Assembly: GCF_026168105.1 (NCBI RefSeq)
Contig: NZ_LBMW01000054.1
Span: 1-50,110, forward strand
DNA length: 50,110 nucleotides
Source: Streptomyces hygroscopicus
GTDB lineage: Bacteria; Actinomycetota; Actinomycetes; Streptomycetales; Streptomycetaceae
Direction: 5' to 3'
Shown: piece by piece, positions 16,440 to 25,133 of the stretch
Layout: every line of letters starts with the position of its first letter
Numbering within the stretch: the first letter of the stretch is position 1
The notes under the pieces: model-generated
Seen by the model: only the letters and a program-made list of their open reading frames with translations
Databases searched by the model: none
What the model was told of the DNA's origin: nothing
Translations under genes and position numbers: made by a program

Positions 16440-16455
16440 GGTGGTGTAGACCAGT
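16440..16455. promoter_or_regulatory. dre site (DasR operator) between nagE1 and nagF
   Basis: The minus strand reads ACTGGTCTACACCACC, two mismatches to the dre consensus. It lies 34 bases upstream of nagE1 and 116 upstream of nagF, positioned to control both divergent genes. Confidence 0.85.
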
Positions 16456-16571
16456 TGGCGGACGGTTCCGCTGTCGTGACGCCATCATTCGGTACCCACG
16501 ACACGACCGCTCGCGAAGATGGGCCAACTGTGGGTTACTGCGACAAGCGGTTCGGATCAGGGAGAGAAGAC

Positions 16572-16805
16572 ATGGCCAGCAAGGCTGAGAAGATCGTCGC
16601 CGGGCTCGGTGGCATCGACAACATCGACGAGATCGAGGGCTGCATCACCCGCCTGCGCACCGAGGTCAACGACCCCTCGCTGGTCGACGAGGCCGCCCTG
16701 AAGGCCGCCGGCGCCCACGGCGTCGTGAAGATGGGCACCGCCATCCAGGTCGTCATCGGCACCGACGCCGACCCCATCGCCGCGGAAATCGAAGACATGA
16801 TGTGA
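16572..16805 (+). CDS. nagF: PTS EIIB component for GlcNAc
   Basis: A 77-residue stand-alone EIIB of the glucose family. The phospho-acceptor is C24 in EIEGCITRLRTEVNDP, and the C-terminal half GAHGVVKMGTAIQVVIG is standard. It passes phosphate from EIIA to GlcNAc entering through NagE2/NagE1, which lack EIIB domains. GGGAGAGAAG precedes the ATG. Confidence 0.93.
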   Translation: MASKAEKIVAGLGGIDNIDEIEGCITRLRTEVNDPSLVDEAALKAAGAHGVVKMGTAIQVVIGTDADPIAAEIEDMM

Positions 16806-16842
16806 ACACGTGAACCCCGGACACCCTCCGGGATTCACCCCC

Positions 16843-16874
16843 AGGGGCCCCTTTCCACCGCGGGAGGGGCCCCT
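16843..16874 (+). terminator. terminator between nagF and rph
   Basis: AGGGGCCCCT repeated after a 12-nt loop; the decamer is self-complementary, so the copies pair with each other. It lies 37 bases after the nagF stop. Confidence 0.75.
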
Positions 16875-16901
16875 TCCGCACGGGGGACTAGGCTCGACGC
16901 C

Positions 16902-17633
16902 ATGTCTCGAATCGACGGCCGCACCCCTGAACAGCTCCGCGCGATCACCATCGAGCGCGGCTGGAGCAAGCACGCCGAGGGCTCCGTCCTCGTCTCCTTC
17001 GGCGACACGAAGGTCTTCTGCACCGCCTCCGTCACCGAGGGGGTGCCGCGCTGGCGCAAGGGCAGCGGCGAGGGCTGGGTCACCGCCGAGTACGCCATGC
17101 TGCCCCGCTCCACCAACACCCGAGGCGACCGCGAGTCGGTCAAGGGAAAGATCGGCGGCCGTACCCACGAGATCAGCCGGCTCATCGGCCGCTCCCTGCG
17201 TGCCGTCATCGACTACAAGGCGCTCGGCGAGAACACGATCGTCCTCGACTGCGACGTCCTGCAGGCGGACGGCGGCACCCGCACCGCGGCGATCACCGGC
17301 GCGTACGTGGCCCTGGCCGACGCGGTGGCCTGGGCGCAGCGCAAAAAGCTGGTGAGGGCGGGACGGAAGCCGCTGACCGGCACGGTCTCGGCCGTCTCCG
17401 TGGGCATTGTGGACGGCGTACCACTGCTCGACCTCTGTTACGAGGAGGACGTCAGGGCCGAGACCGACATGAACGTCGTCTGCACCGGCGACGGCCGCTT
17501 CGTGGAGGTGCAGGGCACGGCAGAGGCGACCCCCTTCGACCGCAAGGAGCTCACCGCCCTGCTCGACCTGGCGGTCTCCGGCTGCGACCAACTGGCGGCG
17601 ATGCAGCGTGCGGCGCTGGAGGCAACCGCCTAG
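16902..17633 (+). CDS. rph: ribonuclease PH
   Basis: A phosphorolytic 3'-5' exoribonuclease that trims tRNA 3' ends. The 243-residue length is normal. Signatures are MSRIDGRTPEQLR, SVTEGVPRWRKG, the RNA-binding RGDRESVKGKIGGRTHEISRLIGRSLR region (67-95), LDCDVLQADGGTRTAAITG with catalytic acidic residues, and LCYEEDVRAETDMNVV. rdgB follows two genes later, as in many Actinobacteria. Confidence 0.97.
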   Translation: MSRIDGRTPEQLRAITIERGWSKHAEGSVLVSFGDTKVFCTASVTEGVPRWRKGSGEGWVTAEYAMLPRSTNTRGDRESVKGKIGGRTHEISRLIGRSLRAVIDYKALGENTIVLDCDVLQADGGTRTAAITGAYVALADAVAWAQRKKLVRAGRKPLTGTVSAVSVGIVDGVPLLDLCYEEDVRAETDMNVVCTGDGRFVEVQGTAEATPFDRKELTALLDLAVSGCDQLAAMQRAALEATA

Positions 17634-17810
17634 GGGCCGTTCGGCGTTTTCAGGGATGGCCGCACTGTTGCGGTGCCGGGCGCACGGGAAATGCCGCGCG
17701 CCCGCCCGCAGTCCCGTACGCCCGTCGACGCGCCGACCGGGCCGGACCCGCCCGGCGCGTCGACGGCAGTAGGGGGCGTGCGGCACCGTCCACGGGGAGG
17801 GAACCGTTCC

Positions 17811-18209
17811 ATGGTCGCGCGCCACCGCCGCCGCATTGCCAGCGCTGCGTTCGCCGCCGTCGCCGTACTCGCCGCCGGGGGTGCCGGCGCGGGCTGCGGC
17901 GCCGTCAACAAGGCGATCGACTGCGTGCAGACAGCCGACGCAATCGCCGACAACGTCACCGCACTCCAGCAGGCCGTCGAGAACGCGGCGAACGACCCCA
18001 CGCGGACGAGCGAATCCCTGAACTCCATCGAGAAGAACCTCGACAAGATCGGCGACAGGACGGACAACGTCGACGTCAACAAGGCGGTCGATGGCCTCCG
18101 CAAGGCCGTCACCAACGTCCGCGGCGCCATGAGGCACGGCGACAGGACCCCCGACGTCGGCCCGGTCACGGACGCGGCCGGGGAACTGACGAAGGTCTGC
18201 ACCTCATAG
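17811..18209 (+). CDS. small secreted, Cys-containing protein
   Basis: 132 residues. A signal sequence (RHRRRIASAAFAAVAVLAAGGAGAG) runs into GCGAVNKAIDC, so it may be a lipoprotein or a disulfide-bonded secreted protein. The mature part is predicted helical, with Asn/Asp-rich amphipathic repeats (NVTALQQAVENAANDP, SLNSIEKNLDKIGD, NKAVDGLRKAVTNVRGA). A strong ribosome site GGGGAGGGAA precedes ATG 17811. It lies between rph and rdgB; no enzymatic motif. Confidence 0.75.
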   Translation: MVARHRRRIASAAFAAVAVLAAGGAGAGCGAVNKAIDCVQTADAIADNVTALQQAVENAANDPTRTSESLNSIEKNLDKIGDRTDNVDVNKAVDGLRKAVTNVRGAMRHGDRTPDVGPVTDAAGELTKVCTS

Positions 18210-18340
18210 GGGCCCATACAGGACCCATATCGGAGATCCACACAGACCCATACCGGAGACCCGTACAGGACCCGTGGAACGCCGATGAACGGACGGGGTA
18301 CGGCGCAGCGGCCACGGCCGCCCCACGGATACTGGTGGAC

Positions 18341-18943
18341 ATGACCCGCCTGATCCTCGCCACACGCAACGCCGGAAAGATCACCGAACTGAGGGCGATC
18401 CTCGCCGAAGCGGGCCTCCCGCACGACCTCGTCGGCGCGGACGCCCACCCCGACATCCCCGACGTGAAGGAAACGGGCGTCACCTTCGCCGAGAACGCCC
18501 TCCTGAAGGCCCACGCACTGGCCAAGGCGACGGGCCTGCCCGCGGTCGCCGACGACTCGGGCCTGTGCGTCGACGTGCTGAACGGCGCCCCGGGCATCTT
18601 CTCGGCCCGCTGGGCGGGCCGGCACGGCGACGACAAGGCGAACCTGGACCTGCTCCTGGCCCAGCTCGCGGACATCGACGACGCCCACCGCGGCGCCCAC
18701 TTCGCCTGCGCGGCGGCCCTGGCCCTGCCCGACGGCACGGACCGGGTGGTCGAGGGCCGGCTGCGCGGCACCCTTCGCCACGCCCCGTCCGGCACGAACG
18801 GCTTCGGCTACGACCCGATCCTCCAGCCGGAGGGCGAGACGCGCACCTGCGCGGAACTGACCCCCGGGGAGAAGAACGCGATCAGCCACCGGGGGAAGGC
18901 GTTCCGCGCGCTGGTACCGGTGGTACGGGAGCTGCTGGGCTGA
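18341..18943 (+). CDS. rdgB: RdgB/HAM1 non-canonical purine NTP pyrophosphatase
   Basis: Hydrolyses ITP, XTP and dITP to monophosphates to keep them out of nucleic acids. 200 residues. Motifs are LATRNAGKITEL at the N-terminus, TFAENALLKA with metal-binding Glu, VADDSGLCVDVLNGAPGIFSARW with the catalytic Asp, GTNGFGYDPI, and NAISHRGKAF. Start ATG 18341 gives the standard MTRLILATRN. Linked to rph as in other Actinobacteria. Confidence 0.96.
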   Translation: MTRLILATRNAGKITELRAILAEAGLPHDLVGADAHPDIPDVKETGVTFAENALLKAHALAKATGLPAVADDSGLCVDVLNGAPGIFSARWAGRHGDDKANLDLLLAQLADIDDAHRGAHFACAAALALPDGTDRVVEGRLRGTLRHAPSGTNGFGYDPILQPEGETRTCAELTPGEKNAISHRGKAFRALVPVVRELLG

Positions 18944-18948
18944 CGACG

Positions 18949-18982
18949 GGGGTCCACCCGATCCCTGCTCCGGGTGGACCCC
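18949..18982. terminator. terminator after rdgB
   Basis: A perfect 12-bp stem GGGGTCCACCCG / CGGGTGGACCCC with a 10-nt loop. It starts 5 bases after the rdgB stop and also lies downstream of the opposing tRNA gene. Confidence 0.9.
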
Positions 18983-18995
18983 CTCATCGACGGTG

Positions 18996-19079
18996 TGCGG
19001 CCGGTGGGATTCGAACCCACACGGGCGTGAGCCCACTGGGACCTAAACCCAGCATGACTGCCAGTTCCATCACGGCCGC
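18996..19079 (-). tRNA. tRNA-Leu (anticodon UAG)
   Basis: On the minus strand an 84-nt gene has acceptor arms GCGGCCG and CGGCCGC plus discriminator A, anticodon stem CTGGG/CCCAG around loop TTTAGGT (anticodon TAG, reads CUA), a long class II variable arm, and the T-loop GTTCGAATCCC. CCA is not encoded. This is not the bldA-type UUA decoder. Confidence 0.95.
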
Positions 19080-19286
19080 TCGCGCGGTCGGCGTGCTCGA
19101 CCGCGGCGCCTCAGTCTACGGGCTGGCCCGGTCGCCCCGCGAGGGGCATCGCGGTCTGCGGGGGGCCTATGGTGCCGTCTGTGCACGGTAGTTCGGTCCC
19201 GGCGCGACGACGTCGTCGTGAGCCGCGTCGTGCGCCGTACCGATGGGCGGGGCGGGACGTCCCGGCATGCGCTCCAGCACGTAAAG

Positions 19287-19312
19287 GGGCCGGTGACGGT
19301 GGTCACCGGCCC
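19287..19312. terminator. terminator after GroES-like gene
   Basis: A perfect 11-bp stem GGGCCGGTGAC / GTCACCGGCCC with a GGTG loop. It lies 22 bases beyond the minus-strand stop at 19335. Confidence 0.85.
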
Positions 19313-19334
19313 TCTTCCCGGGTTCCCCGTCGAT

Positions 19335-19676
19335 CTACAGGTACAGGCCCGTGGAGTCCTCCGACCCCTCGAAGCGGTCCGCCGCCACGGCGTGCAGGTC
19401 GCGTTCGCGCATCAGGACGTACGCGATTCCGCGCACCTCGACCTCGGCCCGGTCCTCCGGGTCGAACAGGACCCGGTCGCCCGGCTCCACGGTCCGTACG
19501 TTCTGCCCGACCGCGACGACCTCGGCCCAGGCGAGGCGCCGGCCGACGGCCGCGGTCGCGGGGATCAGGATGCCCCCGCCGGACCTGCGCTCGCCCTCGG
19601 CGGTGTCCTGCCGCACGAGCACGCGGTCGTGCAGCATCCGGATCGGCAACTTGTCGTGGTGGGTCTTCTCGCTCAC
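19335..19676 (-). CDS. GroES/Cpn10-like co-chaperonin paralogue
   Basis: 113 residues. The Cpn10 fold is indicated by PIRMLHDRVLVRQD, GGILIPATAAVGRRLAWAEVVAVG, VEPGDRVLFDP and YVLMRERDLHAV. The mobile loop region (EGERRSGGGILI) is shortened compared with canonical GroES, and no groEL is adjacent, so this is an accessory paralogue rather than the main groES. It may modify chaperonin caps or act independently. Confidence 0.88.
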   Translation of the reverse strand: MSEKTHHDKLPIRMLHDRVLVRQDTAEGERRSGGGILIPATAAVGRRLAWAEVVAVGQNVRTVEPGDRVLFDPEDRAEVEVRGIAYVLMRERDLHAVAADRFEGSEDSTGLYL

Positions 19677-19719
19677 GCCCTGAACCTACCTGCCTTCGAC
19701 GGCTTCGCGCGCGACCGGG

Positions 19720-20058
19720 TCAGCCCTTGCGCCGCCGGGCACCGAGGGCCAGCAGCCCCACGAGCCCGACCACGACCAGCGCCACGGGTACGACGCGCTC
19801 CAGCCGCGGCGCGCCCTCCTCCGTGACCAGTTGCCCCTTCACCTCGCTGACGGCCCGGTTGACACCGACGTAGGCGCGTCCGAGCGTGTGGTCGACCTGG
19901 GAGACGACCTTGGCCTTGGCGTCCCCGACGATCGTCTTGGGGTGCACCCGGACGCCGATCTCGTCGAGCGTCTCGGCCAGCGTTTCGCGGCGGCGCCTGA
20001 TGTCCGCCTCGATCTGCGCCGGAGTCCTGGTGTCCGGTGTGCTCGACGTGTCCGCCAC
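19720..20058 (-). CDS. DUF3618 family protein
   Basis: 112 residues starting at GTG 20058 with GGAGG upstream. The N-terminal DUF3618 motif is present: RTPAQIEADIRRRRETLAETLDEIGVRVHP split over residues 11-40. One C-terminal membrane helix (about 88-106, VVPVALVVVGLVGLLALGA) ends in a positively charged ARRRKG. In other Actinobacteria DUF3618 proteins often pair with phage-holin-family membrane proteins; none is adjacent here. Divergent from bcp. Confidence 0.88.
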   Translation of the reverse strand: MADTSSTPDTRTPAQIEADIRRRRETLAETLDEIGVRVHPKTIVGDAKAKVVSQVDHTLGRAYVGVNRAVSEVKGQLVTEEGAPRLERVVPVALVVVGLVGLLALGARRRKG

Positions 20059-20222
20059 CGCGCATCCTCCGTGGTCGTTTGCGACGTGTTCCGCGCAATT
20101 CCTGCATCTGTGGTCGACAGTCTGTCAGCTCCTTGCCGAACGCACTGCCCGGCACCCCTATGGAGCGGCCGGAAGCGGATTAGGCTCGTCGGGTAACCCG
20201 CCCCTTGCCACGTGAGGTACCG

Positions 20223-20690
20223 ATGAGCGAGCGACTCCAGCCCGGCGACACCGCCCCCGCCTTCACCCTGCCGGACGCCGACGGCAACGAGGTCTCCCTG
20301 GCCGACCACAAGGGCCGTAAGGTCATCGTGTACTTCTACCCGGCCGCCCTCACACCGGGCTGCACCAAGCAGGCGTGCGACTTCACGGACAACCTGGAGC
20401 TGCTGGCGGGCGCCGGCTACGACGTCATCGGCATCTCCCCGGACAAGCCGGAGAAGCTCGCGAAGTTCCGCGAGAAGGAGTCCCTGAAGGTGACCCTCCT
20501 CGCCGACCCCGACAAGCAGGCCCTTGAGGCGTACGGCGCGTTCGGCGAGAAGAAGCTGTACGGCAAGACGGTCGTCGGCGTCATCCGCTCCACGGTGATC
20601 GTGGACGAGGAGGGCAAGGTCGAGCGTGCCCTGTACAACGTGAAGGCGACGGGGCACGTGGCGAAGATCATCAAGGATCTGGAGATCTGA
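20223..20690 (+). CDS. bcp: thioredoxin-dependent thiol peroxidase (BCP family)
   Basis: Reduces hydrogen peroxide and organic hydroperoxides using thioredoxin. 155 residues. C47 (peroxidatic) and C52 (resolving) occur in YPAALTPGCTKQACDF, the atypical 2-Cys arrangement. GAGG lies 5 nt before ATG 20223. Cytoplasmic; monocistronic, with a terminator 20 bases after the stop. Confidence 0.96.
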   Translation: MSERLQPGDTAPAFTLPDADGNEVSLADHKGRKVIVYFYPAALTPGCTKQACDFTDNLELLAGAGYDVIGISPDKPEKLAKFREKESLKVTLLADPDKQALEAYGAFGEKKLYGKTVVGVIRSTVIVDEEGKVERALYNVKATGHVAKIIKDLEI

Positions 20691-20710
20691 CGCCTGCCCT
20701 CGACGCGAAC

Positions 20711-20743
20711 GGCCCGCACCGGTTCGATCCGGTGCGGGCCTTT
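20711..20743. terminator. terminator between bcp and PBP gene
   Basis: A perfect 12-bp stem GGCCCGCACCGG / CCGGTGCGGGCC, a 6-nt loop, then TTT. It separates convergent bcp and the PBP gene. Confidence 0.93.
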
Positions 20744-20783
20744 CCGTGCCGGGGCCCTGCGACGGCGGCCCGGTCCGGGGGGC

Positions 20784-21192
20784 TCAGGCCCCCGTCCCGC
20801 CCGTTGTGCCGCCGTCGCCCGTGGTCCCGCCCGCGCCGGTCGTCGTCCCCCCGGCGCCGGTGGTGCCTCCCGTGCCGGTGGTGCCCCCCGCTCCGGTTGT
20901 GCCGCCGTCGCCCGTGGTCCCGCCGGTGCCGGCCGTCCCTCCGGTCCCCGTCGTGCCGCCCGTGTCGGTGCTGCCCCCGGTGGTTCCGGTCGTCGTGCCT
21001 TGGGTGCCGGGTGTGCCGCCGGTGCCGGTTCCCGTCGTGCCGTCCGTCCCGGCCGTGCCACCGTTGGCCTGCCCCTGGGTCTGGCCCTGGTCCTGGCCCT
21101 GAGTGGTCTGGTCGCCCGTCGTGCCGCCGTTGTCCTGGGTGCCCGTGGTACCCGGCTGCTGGTCCGTGGGGCCGGTGCTGGGCTCCACGGTC
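20784..21192 (-). repeat. Gly/Thr-rich imperfect tandem repeats encoding PBP tail
   Basis: Degenerate GGTTGAGGTTG-like codon repeats specify Gly-Gly-Thr-Thr-Gly units. The copies nearest the stop are the most regular, which suggests ongoing expansion by slippage. Confidence 0.75.
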
Positions 21193-23270
21193 TGGTCCGC
21201 GCCGGGCTGCAGGCTGAGGTCGAAGTCCTTGACCGCCTGGTCCTGAAGGGCAGCCTGCGTGAACTGCGCCCAGATCTGCGCGGGCGCGCCGCCGCCGTTG
21301 ATGCGGGGCAGGCCCATCGCGCCGTACAGCGACTCGTGCTTGCCGGTGTCCGGGTCCTGGCCCATCACCGAGACCACCGTGGCCAGGTCCGGGGTGTAGC
21401 CGGCGAACCAGGCCGCCTGGTCCTCCTCGGCCGTGCCCGTCTTGCCCGCGGCGGGCCGCCCGGCGGCCTGCGCGTTGGTCGCGGTGCCGTTGTCCACCAC
21501 GCTCTGCAGTACCGCGGTGGTCGTGTCGGCCGCCTCGCGGCTCACGGCCTGCGTGGTCCCCTGCTGCGGCAGCTGGATGTCCTGCGTGCCCTCCTTGGAG
21601 ACCTTCTCGACCAGCGTGTACGTACCGTGCTTGCCGTGGTTGGCGAGCGTCGCGTACGCCTGTGCCATGTCGAGCACGCTCGCGGTGGCCGTGCCGAGCG
21701 CGATCGACGGGTAGGGCTGCAGATCGGGCGTGTCCGCGGGGACGCCGAGGTCGGTCGCGGTCTTCTTGACCTTGGACGGGCCGACGTCCACCGCCATCTG
21801 CGCGTACACGGCGTTGACCGACTTGTCCGTGGCCTGACGGACGGTGATCGGTCCGTAGGACTTGTTGTCCTCGTTCTCGGGCGCGTACGGGCCGCCGCTC
21901 CAGCCCTGCACCGGGCGCTTGTCCGTGCCGTCGTACATCGTGTTCGGGGTGATCGTGACGCCGTCCTGCGTCCGGGCCCCGTTCTCCACGGCGGAGGTGA
22001 ACACGAACGGCTTGAAGGTGGAGCCGACTTGATAGTCGCGGCGGGTCGCGTTGTTGACGTACTGCTTGGTGTAGTCGATGCCGCCGTACATCGCGAGGAC
22101 CTTGCCGGTGGCCGGGTCCACGGCGGCGCCGCCCGCGCGGACGTACCGGTCGACCTTGTTGTTCTTCTTGTCGAGCCTGGCCGTCAGCTGGTCGTTGACG
22201 GCCTTGACGAAGGCGTCCTGCTTGGACCTCTGCAGGGTGGTGGTGATGCGGTAGCCGCCGCGGGCCAGGGTGTCCTCGTCGATGATCTTGTTCGTGGTGA
22301 GGTAGTCCTTGATCGCCTCGACCAGGTAGCCGCGCTGGCCGGACAGTCCGCTCCCGGCCACCTGCTGCCTGGGCGCGGGGAAGGTGACCTTCTGCCGCTC
22401 CGCCGCGCTCAGCCAGTTCTTCTTGACCATGCCGTCGAGGACGTAGTTCCAGCGGGCCAGGGCGGCGCCCTTGTTCTCGGGGTGCGCGATCACGTCGTAC
22501 TCGCTCGGCGCGTTCAGCAGCGCCGCGAGGTACGCGCCCTGGCCGACCGTGAGGTTCTTCGCGTCGACGCCGTAGTAGGCCTGTGCGGCGGCCTGGATGC
22601 CGTACGCGTTGCGGCCGAAGAAGCTGGTGTTGAGGTAGCCCTCGAGGATGTCGCTCTTGCTCTTTTCGCGGTCGAGTTTGATCGCGATGAAGAACTCCTT
22701 CACCTTGCGGGTGACGGTCTGCTCCTGGCCCAGATAGTAGTTCTTCACGTACTGCTGGGTGATCGTCGAGCCGGACTGCTTGCCCTTGCCGGTGGCGGTG
22801 TTCCAGGCGGCGCGGACCATCGCCTTGGGGTCGACCGCGGACTCGGTGTAGAAGTCGCGGTCCTCGGCGGCGAGCGCCGCGTGCTGCGTGTCCTTGGAGA
22901 TCTGCGCGAGCTGTACGTTCTCGCGGTTGACCGGGCCGACACGGGCCAGTTCGCTGCCGTCCGAGTACAGGTACACGTTGCTCTGCTGGGTCGCCGCCGC
23001 GTTCGCCGCCGGGATCTTGACCATGTAGTAGCCCAGCGCGAGGAGGCCGATCAGGAGCAGCAGCCCGGTGACACAGGTGGCCAGCACCGTCCGCCAGGTC
23101 GGGATCAGCCGGCGCCATCCGGTGCGCCCGGGCCGCTCCGGCCCCTCGCCGGAGGCCGCCCCGGAGGGCGCCCCGGAGGCCGCGGAGGGGGCCGCTCCGG
23201 AAGCCGCGGGCTGGGGCGGACTGGATGCCAAGCCCTGGCTGCTCTGCTGCGGCTGCGGCTCGTCGCTCAT
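20784..23270 (-). CDS. bifunctional class A penicillin-binding protein
   Basis: 828 residues. An Ala/Pro/Gly-rich cytoplasmic tail (1-52) precedes a membrane helix (about 60-82). The GT51 transglycosylase has E136 in AAEDRDFY and SGSTITQQYVKN at 165-176. The transpeptidase has SxxK at S417-K420 (GSTFKPF), SxN at 484-486 (SVN) and KTG at 610-612. It polymerises and cross-links peptidoglycan outside the membrane. From about residue 692 an extracellular tail of some 137 residues becomes low complexity, dominated by Gly-Thr-Thr-Gly repeats. Start ATG 23270 gives MSDEPQPQQ. Long plus-strand frames opposite are shadows. Confidence 0.95.
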   Translation of the reverse strand: MSDEPQPQQSSQGLASSPPQPAASGAAPSAASGAPSGAASGEGPERPGRTGWRRLIPTWRTVLATCVTGLLLLIGLLALGYYMVKIPAANAAATQQSNVYLYSDGSELARVGPVNRENVQLAQISKDTQHAALAAEDRDFYTESAVDPKAMVRAAWNTATGKGKQSGSTITQQYVKNYYLGQEQTVTRKVKEFFIAIKLDREKSKSDILEGYLNTSFFGRNAYGIQAAAQAYYGVDAKNLTVGQGAYLAALLNAPSEYDVIAHPENKGAALARWNYVLDGMVKKNWLSAAERQKVTFPAPRQQVAGSGLSGQRGYLVEAIKDYLTTNKIIDEDTLARGGYRITTTLQRSKQDAFVKAVNDQLTARLDKKNNKVDRYVRAGGAAVDPATGKVLAMYGGIDYTKQYVNNATRRDYQVGSTFKPFVFTSAVENGARTQDGVTITPNTMYDGTDKRPVQGWSGGPYAPENEDNKSYGPITVRQATDKSVNAVYAQMAVDVGPSKVKKTATDLGVPADTPDLQPYPSIALGTATASVLDMAQAYATLANHGKHGTYTLVEKVSKEGTQDIQLPQQGTTQAVSREAADTTTAVLQSVVDNGTATNAQAAGRPAAGKTGTAEEDQAAWFAGYTPDLATVVSVMGQDPDTGKHESLYGAMGLPRINGGGAPAQIWAQFTQAALQDQAVKDFDLSLQPGADQTVEPSTGPTDQQPGTTGTQDNGGTTGDQTTQGQDQGQTQGQANGGTAGTDGTTGTGTGGTPGTQGTTTGTTGGSTDTGGTTGTGGTAGTGGTTGDGGTTGAGGTTGTGGTTGAGGTTTGAGGTTGDGGTTGGTGA

Positions 23271-23472
23271 CGTGGTGCCGGACTCCCGTTTCGCGTCGTA
23301 CGTTCCCGTACGCCCTCGTACGCCATCTGCGTCCCCTGATGAAGACTGTCGCACCTTCCGTTCCGTTCCCGGCACGAGGGACGTGTCGTTCAGGGAAAAC
23401 GTGTGGAACGCCACTTCGCCCGCGCGCTAGGCTCCTGCGCTTCGCCCGGCACGCGTCGAAGGAGGGTTTCCC

Positions 23473-24273
23473 GTGGGGACAGGGCGGTTGTATGCCGCCG
23501 TTGCCGCCGGTGGTTTCCGGCGGTACGCGACCTATCGGACCGCGACCGCGGCGGGTGTGTTCACCAACACAGTCTTCGGGGTGATCTTGGCATACACGTA
23601 CCTCGCCCTGTGGCACGAGCGGCCCCACCTCGGGGGGTACGACCAGGCGCAGGCGCTGACGTACGTGTGGATCGGGCAGGCTCTGCTCGTGGTGGTCTCG
23701 GTGATGGGCGGCGGCTTCGAGGACGAGCTGATGGAGCGCATCCGTACGGGCGACATCGCGATCGACCTGTACCGGCCCGCCGACCTGCAACTGTGGTGGC
23801 TGGCCGGGGACCTGGGCCGGGCCCTGTTCCAGCTGCTGGCGCGGGGCGTGATCCCGATGGCGGCCGGTGCGCTGCTGTTTCCGCTCGCCCTGCCCACCCG
23901 CCCGGGGACCTGGCTGGCGTTCCTGGTCGCCGTGGTGCTCGGCACGGTGGTGAGCTTCGCGATCCGCTTCCTGATCGCGCTGACCGCGTTCTGGCTGATG
24001 GACGGGGCCGGCGTCGCCCAGGTCTCCTGGATCACGGCGACGTTCTGCTCGGGCATGCTGCTGCCGCTCAATGTCTTTCCCGGTGTACTCGGCGAGATCG
24101 TGCGCGCCCTGCCCTGGGCCTCGTTGATCCAGGCCCCCGCGGACATCCTGCTGGGCGCGGCGGACCCGCTGACCGTGTACGCCCGTCAACTCCTCTGGGC
24201 GGCGGCGCTGTTGACCGCGGGACGGCTGCTCCAGTCGGCGGCGACGCGGCGGGTGGTGGTGGTGGGTGGCTGA
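23473..24273 (+). CDS. ABC-2 family exporter permease (first of pair)
   Basis: 266 residues with about six membrane helices. The N-terminal amphipathic start (GGFRRYATYRTATAAGVFTNTVFG), MERIRTGDIAIDLYRPADLQLWWLAGDLGR and FWLMDGAGV are typical of the COG4587-type ABC-2 permease. GTG 23473 follows AGGAGGG by 6 nt. The gene overlaps the next permease by 8 bases and the ATPase follows, so the three form one operon and presumably a heteromeric exporter. Substrate unknown. Confidence 0.9.
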   Translation: MGTGRLYAAVAAGGFRRYATYRTATAAGVFTNTVFGVILAYTYLALWHERPHLGGYDQAQALTYVWIGQALLVVVSVMGGGFEDELMERIRTGDIAIDLYRPADLQLWWLAGDLGRALFQLLARGVIPMAAGALLFPLALPTRPGTWLAFLVAVVLGTVVSFAIRFLIALTAFWLMDGAGVAQVSWITATFCSGMLLPLNVFPGVLGEIVRALPWASLIQAPADILLGAADPLTVYARQLLWAAALLTAGRLLQSAATRRVVVVGG

Positions 24274-25126
24274 GGCGACGGCCGACGAGGCGGTCGCGGG
24301 GCCGGAACCGTCGTACGGGCGGGTCCGTGAGGGGCTGCGCGCCTACCGGTTGATCATCGCGATGTGGATCCGCTCCACGATGGCCTACAGGGCCTCGTTC
24401 GTGATGAGCACCCTCGCGAACCTCGTGGCCACGGCCCTGGACTTCGTCGCGATCCTGCTGATGTTCTCGCAGGTCGACGTGCTCGGCGGGTACCGGCTGC
24501 CCGAGGTCGCCTTCCTTTACGGCCTCTCCGCGACCGCCTTCGGGCTCGCGGACCTCACGATCGGCTCCATGGACCGGCTCGGGCGGCGGGTGCGCGACGG
24601 CACGCTGGACACCCTCCTGGTGCGTCCCGCGCCCGTCCTCGCGCAGGTCGCCGCGGACCGCTTCGCGCTGCGCCGGCTCGGCCGGGTCACCCAGGGGGCG
24701 TGTGTCCTCGGGTACGCGCTCGCCGTGCTGCCCATCGCGTGGACCCCGTTGAAGGCGGCGATGATCCCGCTGATGCTGCTCAGCGGCGGCCTGATCTTCT
24801 GCGCGGTGTTCGTGGCGGGCGCGGCCTTCCAGTTCGTCGCGCAGGACGCCTCCGAGGTGCAGAACTCCTTCACCTACGGCGGTCAGACGCTGCTGCAGTA
24901 CCCGCCGAGCGTCTTCGCGAAGGATCTGGTGCGCGGGGTGACCTTCGTGCTGCCCCTTGCCTTCGTCAACTGGCTGCCCGCGGTGTATGTGCTGGGGCGG
25001 CCGTATCCGCTCGGCCTGCCGGCGTGGGTCGCCTTCACCCCGCCGCTGGTGGCGGCGGGGTGCTGCGCGCTCGCGGGGCTGGCCTGGCGCACGGGACTTC
25101 GTTCGTACCGGAGTACGGGGAGCTGA
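24266..25126 (+). CDS. ABC-2 family exporter permease (second of pair)
   Basis: 286 residues, six helices, COG3694-like. AMWIRSTMAYRASFVMSTLANLV and RRVRDGTLDTLLVRPAPVLAQVAADRFALRRLGR are the family's cytoplasmic coupling segments. GTG 24266 overlaps the end of the first permease. Seven bases separate its stop from the ATPase start. Confidence 0.9.
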   Translation: MAEATADEAVAGPEPSYGRVREGLRAYRLIIAMWIRSTMAYRASFVMSTLANLVATALDFVAILLMFSQVDVLGGYRLPEVAFLYGLSATAFGLADLTIGSMDRLGRRVRDGTLDTLLVRPAPVLAQVAADRFALRRLGRVTQGACVLGYALAVLPIAWTPLKAAMIPLMLLSGGLIFCAVFVAGAAFQFVAQDASEVQNSFTYGGQTLLQYPPSVFAKDLVRGVTFVLPLAFVNWLPAVYVLGRPYPLGLPAWVAFTPPLVAAGCCALAGLAWRTGLRSYRSTGS

Positions 25127-25133
25127 GGGGCAC

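Noticed and set aside
14921..16588. 555-residue plus-strand frame opposite nagE1
   Set aside because: Arg/His/Asp-rich composition typical of antisense frames; the minus-strand EIIC is unambiguous.
18996..19079. bldA (UUA-decoding leucine tRNA)
   Set aside because: The anticodon loop reads TTTAGGT, so the anticodon is UAG, decoding CUA, not UAA.
21000..23339. 779-residue plus-strand frame opposite the PBP
   Set aside because: Third-position GC shadow without domains, fully antisense to a real gene.
20671..24189. 1172-residue minus-strand frame across the PBP and first permease
   Set aside because: Out-of-frame shadow. The PBP frame has all catalytic motifs, and the plus-strand permease explains the right part.
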